Origin: Neobacillus drentensis
GTDB taxonomy: Bacteria; Bacillota; Bacilli; Bacillales; Cytobacillaceae
Direction of reading: 5' to 3'
DNA: 64,000 nt
Assembly: GCF_021560175.1 (NCBI RefSeq)
Contig: NZ_CP091110.1
Location: forward strand, 2,160,001 to 2,224,000
How positions within the stretch are numbered: the first letter of the stretch is position 1; each line of letters starts with the position of its first letter. A program made the translations under genes and the position numbers. The notes under the pieces are model-generated. The model did not search any database. It worked only from the letters and a program-made list of their open reading frames with translations, and was not told the origin of the DNA. Shown piece after piece: positions 7,037 through 15,474 of this stretch.

Positions 7037-7096
7037 CAATTCCAATTTTCTGTATAATTAATTCCAAACGGGAATAAATCAGGAAGGAAGGTTCAC

Positions 7097-8038
7097 TTGA
7101 ATATTGAGCAATTAAAATATGTTATGGCCATTGTCAAACATCAACATCTTACGAATGCTTCCTATGAGGTTTCCATCTCACAGTCTTCTTTATCCAAATA
7201 CCTTATTAAGTTGGAAAAAGAACTAGGCGGGGTACAATTATTCGATCGTACGACTAGAACGGTTAAACTCACTGCCGCTGGTCAGGAGTTTGCTAAATAT
7301 GCCAATCGCATTTTGGATGAATATGATCATATGTTGAATGAAATGAGAACGTTTACAAATGGAGAAAGAGGAGTACTTTCGGTAGGAACCATACCTGTAT
7401 ATAGCAGCAGGGGACTGATTAGTCTTTTTGCATCTTTCCAGAAAAAGTATCCAGAAATACAATTAGATATCACGGAAAAGATGAGCAGTGAACTAATTGG
7501 TCTTCTAAAAAAAGCGGAGCTAGATATGGCCTTTATTGCCCTGCCTGAAAACTTTGAAAAACTAGAGGCGTTCTCGGCCTATCCCATGATAAAGGATGAA
7601 GTGGTATTGATTACCCAAAGGGGTCACCCTTATGCAAATCGTGAAGCTATAAGTCTATCAGAGGTTAAGTATGAACCGTTTATCTTGATGAATCAAGCAA
7701 GTACTCTTTTTCAAATTTGTATGGATGCCTGTAAAAAGGCTGGATTTACACCAGATATTACTCATGAAAGCAGTCAAATAGATATTATTGTGGGGCTTGT
7801 TGCGGAAGGATTAGGTGTCTCATTAATAACATCTAAGGAAGCTGAATATTTTTCAACGGCTAATATCTCATTAATCAGGCTGGAGAAATCAATCAACCAT
7901 ACCACCGCACTTGTTGTTAATAATCGAATGAAAAGGTCAAACGCTATGAAGGCTTTTCTAAACCATGCCCAGGATTGGGAAGGAAGAACTTCGGAAGCTG
8001 CTCCTCTAAATAGTGATAGGGAAGGAAATATCTCATAA
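7097..8038 (+). CDS. LysR-family transcriptional regulator
   Basis: A 313-aa LysR-type regulator with an N-terminal HTH (NASYEVSISQSSLSKYLIKLEKELGG, about 20-46) and a periplasmic-binding-like effector domain from about 90 to 295. It starts at TTG, 5 nt after AGGAAGGAAGG. It is divergent from the dioxygenase/decarboxylase/transporter operon and most likely activates it in response to the aromatic substrate, using the palindrome at 6971-6989. It ends before a strong terminator and so is monocistronic. Confidence 0.88.
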   Translation: MNIEQLKYVMAIVKHQHLTNASYEVSISQSSLSKYLIKLEKELGGVQLFDRTTRTVKLTAAGQEFAKYANRILDEYDHMLNEMRTFTNGERGVLSVGTIPVYSSRGLISLFASFQKKYPEIQLDITEKMSSELIGLLKKAELDMAFIALPENFEKLEAFSAYPMIKDEVVLITQRGHPYANREAISLSEVKYEPFILMNQASTLFQICMDACKKAGFTPDITHESSQIDIIVGLVAEGLGVSLITSKEAEYFSTANISLIRLEKSINHTTALVVNNRMKRSNAMKAFLNHAQDWEGRTSEAAPLNSDREGNIS

Positions 8039-8193
8039 ATAAAAAACCTATATCTTTTTATTGATGTATCCGTTGTTCCTCATCCTACTGTCCCATTTCT
8101 TACGCTAAACGGTAATTTTACTTAATTTTGGATATTATTTAAAAAGGTCGTTACTAAATAAATTTAATGTTAGAAGAAAGCAGAATAAATAGT

Positions 8194-8240
8194 AAAAAGC
8201 TAACAAGTTATGGACGAATTGTCCAGTTGTTAGCTTTTTT
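8194..8240 (+). terminator. Terminator after lysR
   Basis: AAAAAGCTAACAA / TTGTTAGCTTTTT with an inner GGAC/GTCC stem and a T-run. The 8039-8193 stretch before it shows no gene. Confidence 0.88.
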
Positions 8241-8280
8241 ATATGCCAGTTTCCACATTTTTTATGAAATTACTAACGTC

Positions 8281-8328
8281 TTTTAGCACATCGTGTACGT
8301 ATTCTTTTAAAAATCCATCACCTATAAT
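8281..8328 (+). promoter_or_regulatory. Promoter with conserved box, site 1 (esterase)
   Basis: The box TTTTAGCACATCGTGTACGT starts at 8281 (palindrome GCACATCGTGTAC, centre 8292) and is followed by TATAAT at 8323-8328. The centre-to-(-10) distance is 31 bp. The same arrangement recurs at 10401, 19357 and 29245. It has no good -35 hexamer, as expected for an activator-dependent promoter with the activator centred near -43. Confidence 0.7.
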
Positions 8329-8402
8329 TAAATTACAAATTCAATATCTATCATCTATGTGAACAAGATTTTATTCGAATAAAAGAAGAAAGGAGAATAG
8401 TT

Positions 8403-10208
8403 GTGAACAAGAAGAAAAGTTTTTCCATTCTACTAACGATTATCCTAATCATGATGTCCCTTTTTCCTTCCTTTGTTATGGCGGAAAGTGGAAGCGCTTT
8501 AAAAAAGGATAAACCTTCACCACTAAAAAATACTGAGGATTTAAAAACAGAGCGGGGATCATCCAGACCAATTCCGCAGCTATCTCCTGCTCAGCCAGGC
8601 ACACTAAAGAAGTGCGAGGCACTGTTATCTTTTGACTTTAAGAATACCAAGATCACGAAAGCAGAGCTCGTTCCTGAAGGAGCCCTGTCCAATGGAGGTA
8701 AGCCAGTTGGCCAACATTGCCTTATCCAGGGCAAAATGAATGAGCGCGTTAGCCCTGTAGACGGACAGACCTATGCGATCGGTTTTGAGATGCGTCTTCC
8801 TGTCGACTGGGCAGGCCGATTCCTTTACCAAGCCAATGGCGGCTTAGATGGTGTTGTCGCTTCTGCTCTTGGCAGTATCACAGGTGGCCAGCTTAATAAC
8901 GGTTTGCAGATGGGATTTGCTGTTATGAGCTCAGACGCAGGCCACAATGGAGCGCAGAATCCTCTGTTCGGGCTCGATCCGCAGGCCCGTTTGGATTACG
9001 GCTATCAGGCAGTTGGAACACTCACTCCAATGGCGAAGAGTTTGATTAAGGCTGCGTACGGTCGTGAGCCGGACCGCTCCTACTTTGCTGGAGGATCCAA
9101 CGGAGGACGGCACACCATGGTTGCTGCTTCCCGTTATGCGGATCAGTACGACGGATTCCTCGCAGTTGCTCCAGGCTTCAACCTGCCAAAGGCAGCGGTA
9201 GCCCAATTGTGGGGAGCTCAGCAGTGGGCCAAGGTAGCGACTACGACAGATAACCTTGAGACGGCGCTTCCACCGGCTGAGCGACAAGTGCTAGCGCAAG
9301 CGATCCTAGCCCGCTGTGATAGCCTGGACCGATTGGTTGACGGCATGGTGCAGGACAGCAATCGTTGCCAGAAGGTTTTCGACGTTCAGCGGGACGTCCC
9401 AACTTGCGATACGGTACGAGATGGAACCTGCTTGACAGAAGAGCAGAAGCATGTTGTGCAGGATGTTTTCGCAGGAGCTAAGACAAGTTCTGGAAAAGAG
9501 CTCTACTCTTCCTTCCCATTTGATCCAGGGATCGTTCAGGGCGGCTGGGCCGAATGGAAGTTCAGGAGCTCTGTGGGTCCACGTGACCCCGTTGCTGTCG
9601 GCTTCATCTTCTCAACACCACCGGTGGATAAAAGCATGTTAAAGGACACCTTAGGCTATGCCCTTAACTTTAATGTGGATACTCAGGCGGGGGTGATTTA
9701 CAAGTCCAACGAACTGTACACCGAAAGCGCCATGGAGTTCATGACACCGCCAAACCCGACTAATTTGGATACGATGCGCAATTCAGGGGCCAAGATGATC
9801 GTGGTTCACGGTGCCGCGGATGGAGTTTTCTCCCCTGCAGACACAGCACGCTGGTATGAGAATCTCGACGCGAACTACCAGAACAAAGCCGAGGAGTTCG
9901 TCCGCTACTTCGAGGTTCCTGGCATGGGGCACGTCCGTGGCGGTCCCGCCACCGATCAGTTTGACGGGCTTGGTGCGCTAATCAAGTGGGTTGAGAACGG
10001 CTCAGCGCCAGACCGAATAATCGCCACGGCGCGCGGTGAGGGCAATCCGGGCGGAGTAAACCCGGATGTACCATCCACCTGGGCACCTGACCGTTCCCGT
10101 CCTCTTTGCCCATACCCGCTTGTGGCCCGCTATACAAAGGGCGATCCGGAAGTAGCCTCAAGCTTCCAGTGTAAGCCTAGTTCAGGGGGTTCGGGACTTA
10201 ACCAATAG
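8403..10208 (+). CDS. Secreted tannase/feruloyl esterase family hydrolase
   Basis: A 601-aa protein with a signal peptide (MNKKKSFSILLTIILIMMSL, cleavage near AESG at 28-30). The rest is a tannase/feruloyl esterase (PF07519-type) alpha/beta hydrolase. The nucleophile is S232 in FAGGSNGGRH, the acid probably D473 in HGAADGVFS and the base H510 in GMGHVRGG, with at least eight Cys for the disulfides of this family. It should release aromatic acids from esters such as feruloyl, chlorogenic or gallate esters outside the cell. It starts at GTG. From about codon 50 the DNA is much richer in G and C than its neighbours, which suggests transfer onto a local signal sequence. Its promoter carries the shared box of the aromatic regulon. 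Confidence 0.88.
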   Translation: MNKKKSFSILLTIILIMMSLFPSFVMAESGSALKKDKPSPLKNTEDLKTERGSSRPIPQLSPAQPGTLKKCEALLSFDFKNTKITKAELVPEGALSNGGKPVGQHCLIQGKMNERVSPVDGQTYAIGFEMRLPVDWAGRFLYQANGGLDGVVASALGSITGGQLNNGLQMGFAVMSSDAGHNGAQNPLFGLDPQARLDYGYQAVGTLTPMAKSLIKAAYGREPDRSYFAGGSNGGRHTMVAASRYADQYDGFLAVAPGFNLPKAAVAQLWGAQQWAKVATTTDNLETALPPAERQVLAQAILARCDSLDRLVDGMVQDSNRCQKVFDVQRDVPTCDTVRDGTCLTEEQKHVVQDVFAGAKTSSGKELYSSFPFDPGIVQGGWAEWKFRSSVGPRDPVAVGFIFSTPPVDKSMLKDTLGYALNFNVDTQAGVIYKSNELYTESAMEFMTPPNPTNLDTMRNSGAKMIVVHGAADGVFSPADTARWYENLDANYQNKAEEFVRYFEVPGMGHVRGGPATDQFDGLGALIKWVENGSAPDRIIATARGEGNPGGVNPDVPSTWAPDRSRPLCPYPLVARYTKGDPEVASSFQCKPSSGGSGLNQ

Positions 10209-10217
10209 CCATCCAGA

Positions 10218-10262
10218 AACAGAGGGGCGTGCTCTATAGGGAACAGGGCATGCCCCTCTGTT
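10218..10262 (+). terminator. Long hairpin after the esterase gene
   Basis: AACAGAGGGGCGTGC pairs with GCATGCCCCTCTGTT (15 bp, one G-U) across a 15-nt loop. It lacks a T-run, so it may be a terminator of weak type or an mRNA stabiliser. Confidence 0.7.
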
Positions 10263-10400
10263 ACGTATGTAAGAACTGTGAAGACTATCAATCTATCATA
10301 TTAATCATAGCTAAAGGAAGCGATCCTTGCGTTATCTTTGAAGTGTCTAATCAAATTATGGGTAAGAGTTCCACAATTTTAATGAAAATCATCCTATTTT

Positions 10401-10446
10401 TTAGTACATCGTGTACGTATTTTTTTATTTTTCCTTCACCTATAAT
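10401..10446 (+). promoter_or_regulatory. Promoter with conserved box, site 2 (ABC transporter)
   Basis: The box contains the perfect palindrome GTACATCGTGTAC (10404-10416) and TATAAT at 10441-10446, with 31 bp from palindrome centre to the -10. This is the cleanest of the four sites. It would give a leader of about 280 nt before the binding-protein gene. No other gene is supported in 10263-10731. Confidence 0.75.
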
Positions 10447-10577
10447 GAAAATACAAATATTCAGAACATTCATAAATATAAACTTGAGCTTGCAGGCAGG
10501 AGCTAGTTGCTAGATGGCAGTTTTTGAAAAAGCGATTCCTGTTTATTATCCTTATTAATCGTTTCATTGCTTTAAGA

Positions 10578-10591
10578 TGAAAACGATTACA
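10578..10591. promoter_or_regulatory. cre box (CcpA) in the ABC transporter leader
   Basis: TGAAAACGATTACA fits the catabolite-responsive element consensus TGWAANCGNTNWCA. It lies about 130 bp downstream of the predicted -10, where CcpA acts as a roadblock, and suggests repression of aromatic uptake by preferred sugars. Confidence 0.6.
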
Positions 10592-10731
10592 TCACTAGAA
10601 GTTAGCTTCTCTGTTCAAGTCTATTCTACTTGCGTAAATGGAGGTGAAAGGGAAAAGTAAGAATCTTAGAAAAGAGTGTCATTACTTTATGGGATTAGTT
10701 TGCGATCTTTCAATAGAAAAGGGGATTGAAT

Positions 10732-11904
10732 ATGAAAAAGATAATTAAAAAGTTAAGTATTTTAAGTTTCATTCTTGGACTAGTCTTTGCTTTGGCCGCC
10801 TGTAATGCGGAAAGCTCTGGCGGCAGCGGTGGTGACGGTGAAAAAGCAGGTGGAAAGGTCATTAAGATCGGTGCCATTTTTGCTGAAACCGGTCCCGCTT
10901 CCACTCTAGGAAAAACCCAAGCAAATTATGTGAAGCTTCTTCAAAAGCAATTAGACGAAGCAGGTCCGATCAATGGAAAGAAAATTGAAATTGTCATGCA
11001 AGATTATGAAACAGATGACACCAAAGCCGTAGTGGCGGCTGATAAATTAATTTCTGAGGGAGTAGTCGCGGTCGTGGGCGCCACGCAAGCTAGTACTTCC
11101 ATGGCGATTTTACCAAAGATTTCAGGAGCAGGCATTCCGTTAATGACGGTTGCTCCGGTCAATCCAGCCACAAAAAATATCTATCAAATGGCACCAAGTA
11201 ACTCAACTAGTGCCAAACTAATTATTAAATTCTTAAAAGAAAATAATATTTCGAAAGTGGCATGGATTAATGCCAGAGATGGTTTTGGTGTGGATGGACT
11301 TCCACCATTCGAAAAGGCTGCAAAAGAGAATAAAATTGAGATTGTTGCCCACGAAGAGTTTGATGCTACGGCTACAGATATGACTGTACAATTAACCAAT
11401 ATTCGCAAAAAGAATCCTGAAGCCGTAATCGTATGGTCAAGAACTCCAGGTGCTGGAATCGTTGCCCGGAACTTTAAAACACTTGGATTCGATATTCCAA
11501 TGATTCAATCCTCTGCATCTGCAAATCAAGGTTTCTTAGACCAAGTGAAGGATAACAATGAGAACCTCTATGTAATCGGAAGCAAATTAAGTGTTGTTGA
11601 TCAATTGGCTGATAGTGAGCAAAAGGAGCGTTTAAATAAGTTTCGTGAAGAATACCGGGCGATGTTTAATAGTGACCCAGATAACTTTACTGCCCATGCA
11701 GCTGATGGTTTCCATCTAATTATTGAAGCGATCAAAGCAGGGAATACGACACCTGCTAAAATCCATAATTATCTAAAAAAAGAAGTAGGTAAATATCCAG
11801 GCCTTACAGGTACCTTCGAACTCCAGTCTAATTATGTAGGTCCTTATGAAGATGGCTTCGCCGTTCTTGGTATTGAAAATAACAAATGGAAGTATCGCGA
11901 TTAA
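10732..11904 (+). CDS. ABC transporter substrate-binding lipoprotein, branched-chain amino acid type (probable aromatic acid binder)
   Basis: A 390-aa periplasmic-binding-protein type I of the Leu/Ile/Val group. The lipobox is LAAC with C24 as the lipidated Cys, after a hydrophobic signal of about 16 residues. Family marks are GAIFAETGPASTLGK and SAKLIIKFLKENNISKVAW. The start MKKIIKK is chosen because AAGGGG lies 7 nt upstream; an in-frame TTG two codons earlier is too close. It is followed by the permease and ATPase genes. In Rhodopseudomonas, proteins of this group (CouP) bind hydroxycinnamates, and the catabolic context here favours a similar ligand over amino acids. Confidence 0.85.
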   Translation: MKKIIKKLSILSFILGLVFALAACNAESSGGSGGDGEKAGGKVIKIGAIFAETGPASTLGKTQANYVKLLQKQLDEAGPINGKKIEIVMQDYETDDTKAVVAADKLISEGVVAVVGATQASTSMAILPKISGAGIPLMTVAPVNPATKNIYQMAPSNSTSAKLIIKFLKENNISKVAWINARDGFGVDGLPPFEKAAKENKIEIVAHEEFDATATDMTVQLTNIRKKNPEAVIVWSRTPGAGIVARNFKTLGFDIPMIQSSASANQGFLDQVKDNNENLYVIGSKLSVVDQLADSEQKERLNKFREEYRAMFNSDPDNFTAHAADGFHLIIEAIKAGNTTPAKIHNYLKKEVGKYPGLTGTFELQSNYVGPYEDGFAVLGIENNKWKYRD

Positions 11905-11971
11905 ATTTTAATTGAAATTAGAAGAGGTCAAATGGAACCTAAGCAGTGAATACTTTCAAAGAATAGATGAA

Positions 11972-12003
11972 CCAATGGCAGAATCTCAGGTTTCTGCCAT
12001 TGG
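11972..12003 (+). terminator. Intercistronic hairpin between binding protein and permease
   Basis: CCAATGGCAGAA / TTCTGCCATTGG, a perfect 12-bp stem with an 8-nt loop and no T-run. Such hairpins often stabilise the upstream message or attenuate, giving more binding protein than permease. Confidence 0.65.
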
Positions 12004-12024
12004 CATGAAGAAAGGGGCGCGTCC

Positions 12025-12897
12025 ATGGATTTACTCATGCAATATATTGTAACGGGGTTAACCGTTGGAAGTATCTATGCATTACTGTCAATTGGATTTG
12101 TCACCATCTATAACATTACTGGAATATTAAATTTCGCTCAAGGCGAGTTTGCCATGATTGGAGCCATGACATGCATTACTTTAGTCAATGCGGGGGTACC
12201 TATGTTTGCAGCGATCATTCTTGCCATTTTGATTACGGCAGTGATTGGATTCATTGTAGAGAGAACGGCTATCCTTCATGCACGAAATACGTCCGTTATT
12301 GTTTTAATCATTATTACAATCGGATTATCGACGTTCCTAAAAGGAATGGGTCTGATTGTGTGGGGAACAAATCCAAAACAGCTATCTCCAATCATAAAAG
12401 CAAATCCCATTCAATTTATGGGGGCTGTTATTAATCCGCAGAGTATCGTTATTTTTATTATTTTATTTGTCCTCCTAGCCGTATTATACGTATTTTTTGA
12501 AAAAACGTATATCGGTTCTGCCTTAAGGGCAAGTGAAAAGAATCCACGCGCTGCAAGGTTGATGGGGATTAACACGAGTACGATGTCTGCTTTGGCTTTT
12601 ACTTTAGCAGCTGCTTTAGGTGCCATTGCCGGTATCCTGATTACCCCTATAACTGATGCAACCTATGAAATGGGATTTCTTATTGGGGTGAAAGGATTTG
12701 TAGGTATGGTTATTGGCGGCATGCATAGCATTCCGGGAGCCGTAGCGGGTGCTTTAATCGTTGGTTTATTAGAAACCTTTTCGGGCGCCTATATTTCTAC
12801 CTTTTATAGTGATGCGATTATGTTCACCGTATTAATCTTAGTCTTATTCTTAAAACCCAATGGGATATTCGCAAGAGCTTCTGGTGAAAGAGTTTAA
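12025..12897 (+). CDS. livH: ABC transporter permease, LivH type
   Basis: A 290-aa inner-membrane permease with about eight hydrophobic segments. The LivH hallmark GLTVGSIYALLSIGFVTIYN is at residues 11-30, followed by NFAQGEFAMIGA. With the LivM protein it forms the membrane channel of the importer served by the lipoprotein upstream. AAAGGGG precedes the ATG by 7 nt. It is the second gene of the operon and is followed 15 bp later by the LivM gene. Confidence 0.92.
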   Translation: MDLLMQYIVTGLTVGSIYALLSIGFVTIYNITGILNFAQGEFAMIGAMTCITLVNAGVPMFAAIILAILITAVIGFIVERTAILHARNTSVIVLIIITIGLSTFLKGMGLIVWGTNPKQLSPIIKANPIQFMGAVINPQSIVIFIILFVLLAVLYVFFEKTYIGSALRASEKNPRAARLMGINTSTMSALAFTLAAALGAIAGILITPITDATYEMGFLIGVKGFVGMVIGGMHSIPGAVAGALIVGLLETFSGAYISTFYSDAIMFTVLILVLFLKPNGIFARASGERV

Positions 12898-12912
12898 TAG
12901 GGAGGAATTTGG

Positions 12913-13950
12913 ATGTCGAAACTAGAAAACGTTTTATATGGGAGTCGATTAAAACCTCTCCTATTTTTAGGTGCACTCGTTCTAATCTTGCCTTTAGTGG
13001 TGAAGTCTCAATATCTCTTTACAATTTTTATTTTAATCGGAATTTATTCAATTGTATCCATAGGTTTATGTCTCTTGATCGGATATGCCGGACAGATCTC
13101 GCTCGGGCATGCGGCCTTCTTTGGAATCGGGGCCTATACATCCGGAATATTGACGACACACTTTCAAATCTCTCCCTGGCTTGCCATTGTCATTGGAATG
13201 GCCGCTACTTTTTTCATTGCTTACCTGATTGGAATCCCCATTTTAAAGCTGAAAGGACATTTTCTTGCCTTGGCTACGCTTGGAATTAATATTATTTTTT
13301 TCATTTTGATCTTAGGTTTAAACCAGTGGACAGGAGGGGCAGCAGGTTTAGTTGGTATACCTACCCTGTCTGTATTTGGGGTTTCACTGATAGATAAAGT
13401 ATTTTTTTACTTCTTTGTATGGGCCTCTTGCTTAGTTGTGCTGTTGCTGTCTTTAAATATTGTTCGCTCACATGTAGGCCGAGTACTTAGAAGTATCCAC
13501 GATAGTGAAATAGCCACAGAGACACTTGGCGTTCAGGTTTCTAACTATAAAGTCGCAATCTTTGCATTAAGTGCAGCCTTTGCTTCGCTGGCTGGAAGTA
13601 TTTATGCCCATTATATTACTTTTGTTGCCCCACCTACTTTTTATATAACCAAATCGATTCTCTTTTTGATCATGGTCATGGTAGGGGGAGCAAGTTCTGT
13701 ATGGGGTGCACTCTTAGGTACTGCTATTATTATGTTTTTAAATGAGATCATTCGGTTTGTGGGACATACGTACTTTGGAATCAGCGGCGAGGTAGAAATC
13801 GTTGTTTATGGCTTAATCATTATTTTGATCATGATGTATTTACCAAAGGGATTGATTTCGGTTATTTCCCAGCCTTTGCAAAAACTCAAACACAAAAAAC
13901 AGCTACCTGCAAAAACAACAAAAGATATGATTTCTCAAAAAGGAGTATAA
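12913..13950 (+). CDS. livM: ABC transporter permease, LivM type
   Basis: A 345-aa permease with about ten membrane segments. LivM-family marks are IGYAGQISLGHAAFFGIGAY near residue 56 and the EAA-like region DSEIATETLGVQV near residue 197. It pairs with the LivH protein. The basic tail (KLKHKKQLPAKTTK) faces the cytoplasm. The stop is 2 nt before the ATPase gene, indicating coupled translation. Confidence 0.92.
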   Translation: MSKLENVLYGSRLKPLLFLGALVLILPLVVKSQYLFTIFILIGIYSIVSIGLCLLIGYAGQISLGHAAFFGIGAYTSGILTTHFQISPWLAIVIGMAATFFIAYLIGIPILKLKGHFLALATLGINIIFFILILGLNQWTGGAAGLVGIPTLSVFGVSLIDKVFFYFFVWASCLVVLLLSLNIVRSHVGRVLRSIHDSEIATETLGVQVSNYKVAIFALSAAFASLAGSIYAHYITFVAPPTFYITKSILFLIMVMVGGASSVWGALLGTAIIMFLNEIIRFVGHTYFGISGEVEIVVYGLIIILIMMYLPKGLISVISQPLQKLKHKKQLPAKTTKDMISQKGV

Positions 13951-13952
13951 CC

Positions 13953-14720
13953 ATGTCTAAACTACTTGAAGTAAAGGAATTAACGAAACAATTTGGCGGA
14001 GTTACGGCTGTGTCAGATGTAAGTTTTGGAGTAGGAGAAGGAGAAATTGTCGCTGTGATCGGACCAAATGGAGCAGGTAAAACGACTTTATTTAATATGA
14101 TTTCTTGTTTTCTTGCTCCAACAAGCGGAGAGGTAAATTACAAAGGAAAAAAGCTAACAGGGCAAAAAATTCCGCAGCTAGCTGCTTTAGGAATGGCTAG
14201 GACCTTTCAGAATCTGCAGATCTTTCACAATATGACGGTTCTTGAAAATGTGATGATGGGGGCACATGTCAAACTGAAAACCAATGTATTAAATGCAGCA
14301 TTTAGGCTCCCAAGGATAAAAAAGGATGAAACATTAGCTTATGAATTGGCATTTGATGTCATTAAGTTAGTCGGATTAGAGGAGTTAATGTATGAAAAGG
14401 CTGGACAATTATCCTACGGCCTTCAAAAACAGCTGGAATTTGCAAGAGCAATCGTTTATGGACCGGATTTGATTATGCTCGATGAACCGATGGCAGGATT
14501 AAACGACTCCGAAACCAATCGAATGGGTGGGTTTATTCAAGAGTTAAAAAGAAAAGGAAGTTCCTTTTTGTTTGTTGAACATAAGATGTCCACTGTTATG
14601 GAACTGGCGGACCGAATTGTTGTCCTTGACTTTGGAAAGAAGATTGCCGAAGGAACGCCTGAAGACATCCAGCGAAATCCAAAGGTTATTGCGGCGTATC
14701 TAGGGGAGGAGGTTGGATAA
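13953..14720 (+). CDS. livG: ABC transporter ATP-binding protein, LivG type
   Basis: A 255-aa ATPase. Walker A is GPNGAGKTT (about 36-44), the signature is the LivG variant LSYGLQKQLEFARA, and Walker B is LIMLDEPMAGL followed by the switch His in LFVEHKM. It overlaps the next gene by one base (TAATG). It energises uptake with the LivF protein. Confidence 0.93.
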   Translation: MSKLLEVKELTKQFGGVTAVSDVSFGVGEGEIVAVIGPNGAGKTTLFNMISCFLAPTSGEVNYKGKKLTGQKIPQLAALGMARTFQNLQIFHNMTVLENVMMGAHVKLKTNVLNAAFRLPRIKKDETLAYELAFDVIKLVGLEELMYEKAGQLSYGLQKQLEFARAIVYGPDLIMLDEPMAGLNDSETNRMGGFIQELKRKGSSFLFVEHKMSTVMELADRIVVLDFGKKIAEGTPEDIQRNPKVIAAYLGEEVG

Positions 14721-15448
14721 TGTTATCAGTGCAAGGTTTATGCACCCATATTGGAAAAATACAAATCCTTCATGATATCAACTTTCAAGTGAACAAAGGT
14801 GAAATTGTTTCGATTATTGGCGCAAACGGAGCAGGTAAAAGTACATTATTAAATACAATGGCTGGGCTATATCGTCCAACTGCCGGAACGGTAACACTTG
14901 AAGGTGAAACGATAAGTGGTTTCCAGGCCTTTAAAGTGGTCAAAAAAGGATTAAGCCTCGTACCTGAGGGGAGGCAGATCTTTTCTAATCTTACTGTTAA
15001 GGAAAATCTAATGCTAGGAATGTTCTCTAAATATTATAAAGATAAAAAGCTAGTTAGTGAAAACCTAACCAAAATGCTTGATATGTTTCCAGGTTTAAAA
15101 AAGCACTTAAATAATCTTGGCGGGAATTTAAGCGGCGGGGAGCAGCAAATGCTAGCGATTGGCAGAGGGTTAATGTCCAATCCAAAAATTATCCTGCTTG
15201 ATGAACCAAGTATGGGTCTAGCTCCCAAAATCGTCAACGAAATATTAGATACGTTAGTGATTATAAAAGAGGATCTTGGAACGATGGTGATTTTAGTAGA
15301 GCAGAATGTCAAAGCGGCACTAAAAGTTTCAGATAAAGCTTATGTCCTAGATCAAGGTAAAATCATATTAAATGGAACAAGTGAGGAAATCAGCTCTGAC
15401 CCACAGGTAATGTCTGCTTATTTAGGTATTAAGACCGTTGGAGCATGA
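14720..15448 (+). CDS. livF: ABC transporter ATP-binding protein, LivF type
   Basis: A 242-aa ATPase. Walker A is GANGAGKST, the signature LSGGEQQMLAIGRGL and Walker B IILLDEPSMGL; VEQNVKAAL is typical of LivF (Gln-Asn after the switch region). It completes a five-gene high-affinity importer. The AAHS transporter gene follows within 30 bp, so both uptake systems probably share a transcript. Confidence 0.93.
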   Translation: MLSVQGLCTHIGKIQILHDINFQVNKGEIVSIIGANGAGKSTLLNTMAGLYRPTAGTVTLEGETISGFQAFKVVKKGLSLVPEGRQIFSNLTVKENLMLGMFSKYYKDKKLVSENLTKMLDMFPGLKKHLNNLGGNLSGGEQQMLAIGRGLMSNPKIILLDEPSMGLAPKIVNEILDTLVIIKEDLGTMVILVEQNVKAALKVSDKAYVLDQGKIILNGTSEEISSDPQVMSAYLGIKTVGA

Positions 15449-15474
15449 GGAAGTAATACATGGAGGTTATGACA

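Noticed and set aside
10229-10513. Plus-strand frame of 94 codons between the esterase and ABC genes
   Set aside because: It has no ribosome binding site, starts in a hairpin and runs through the regulon box and -10 element.
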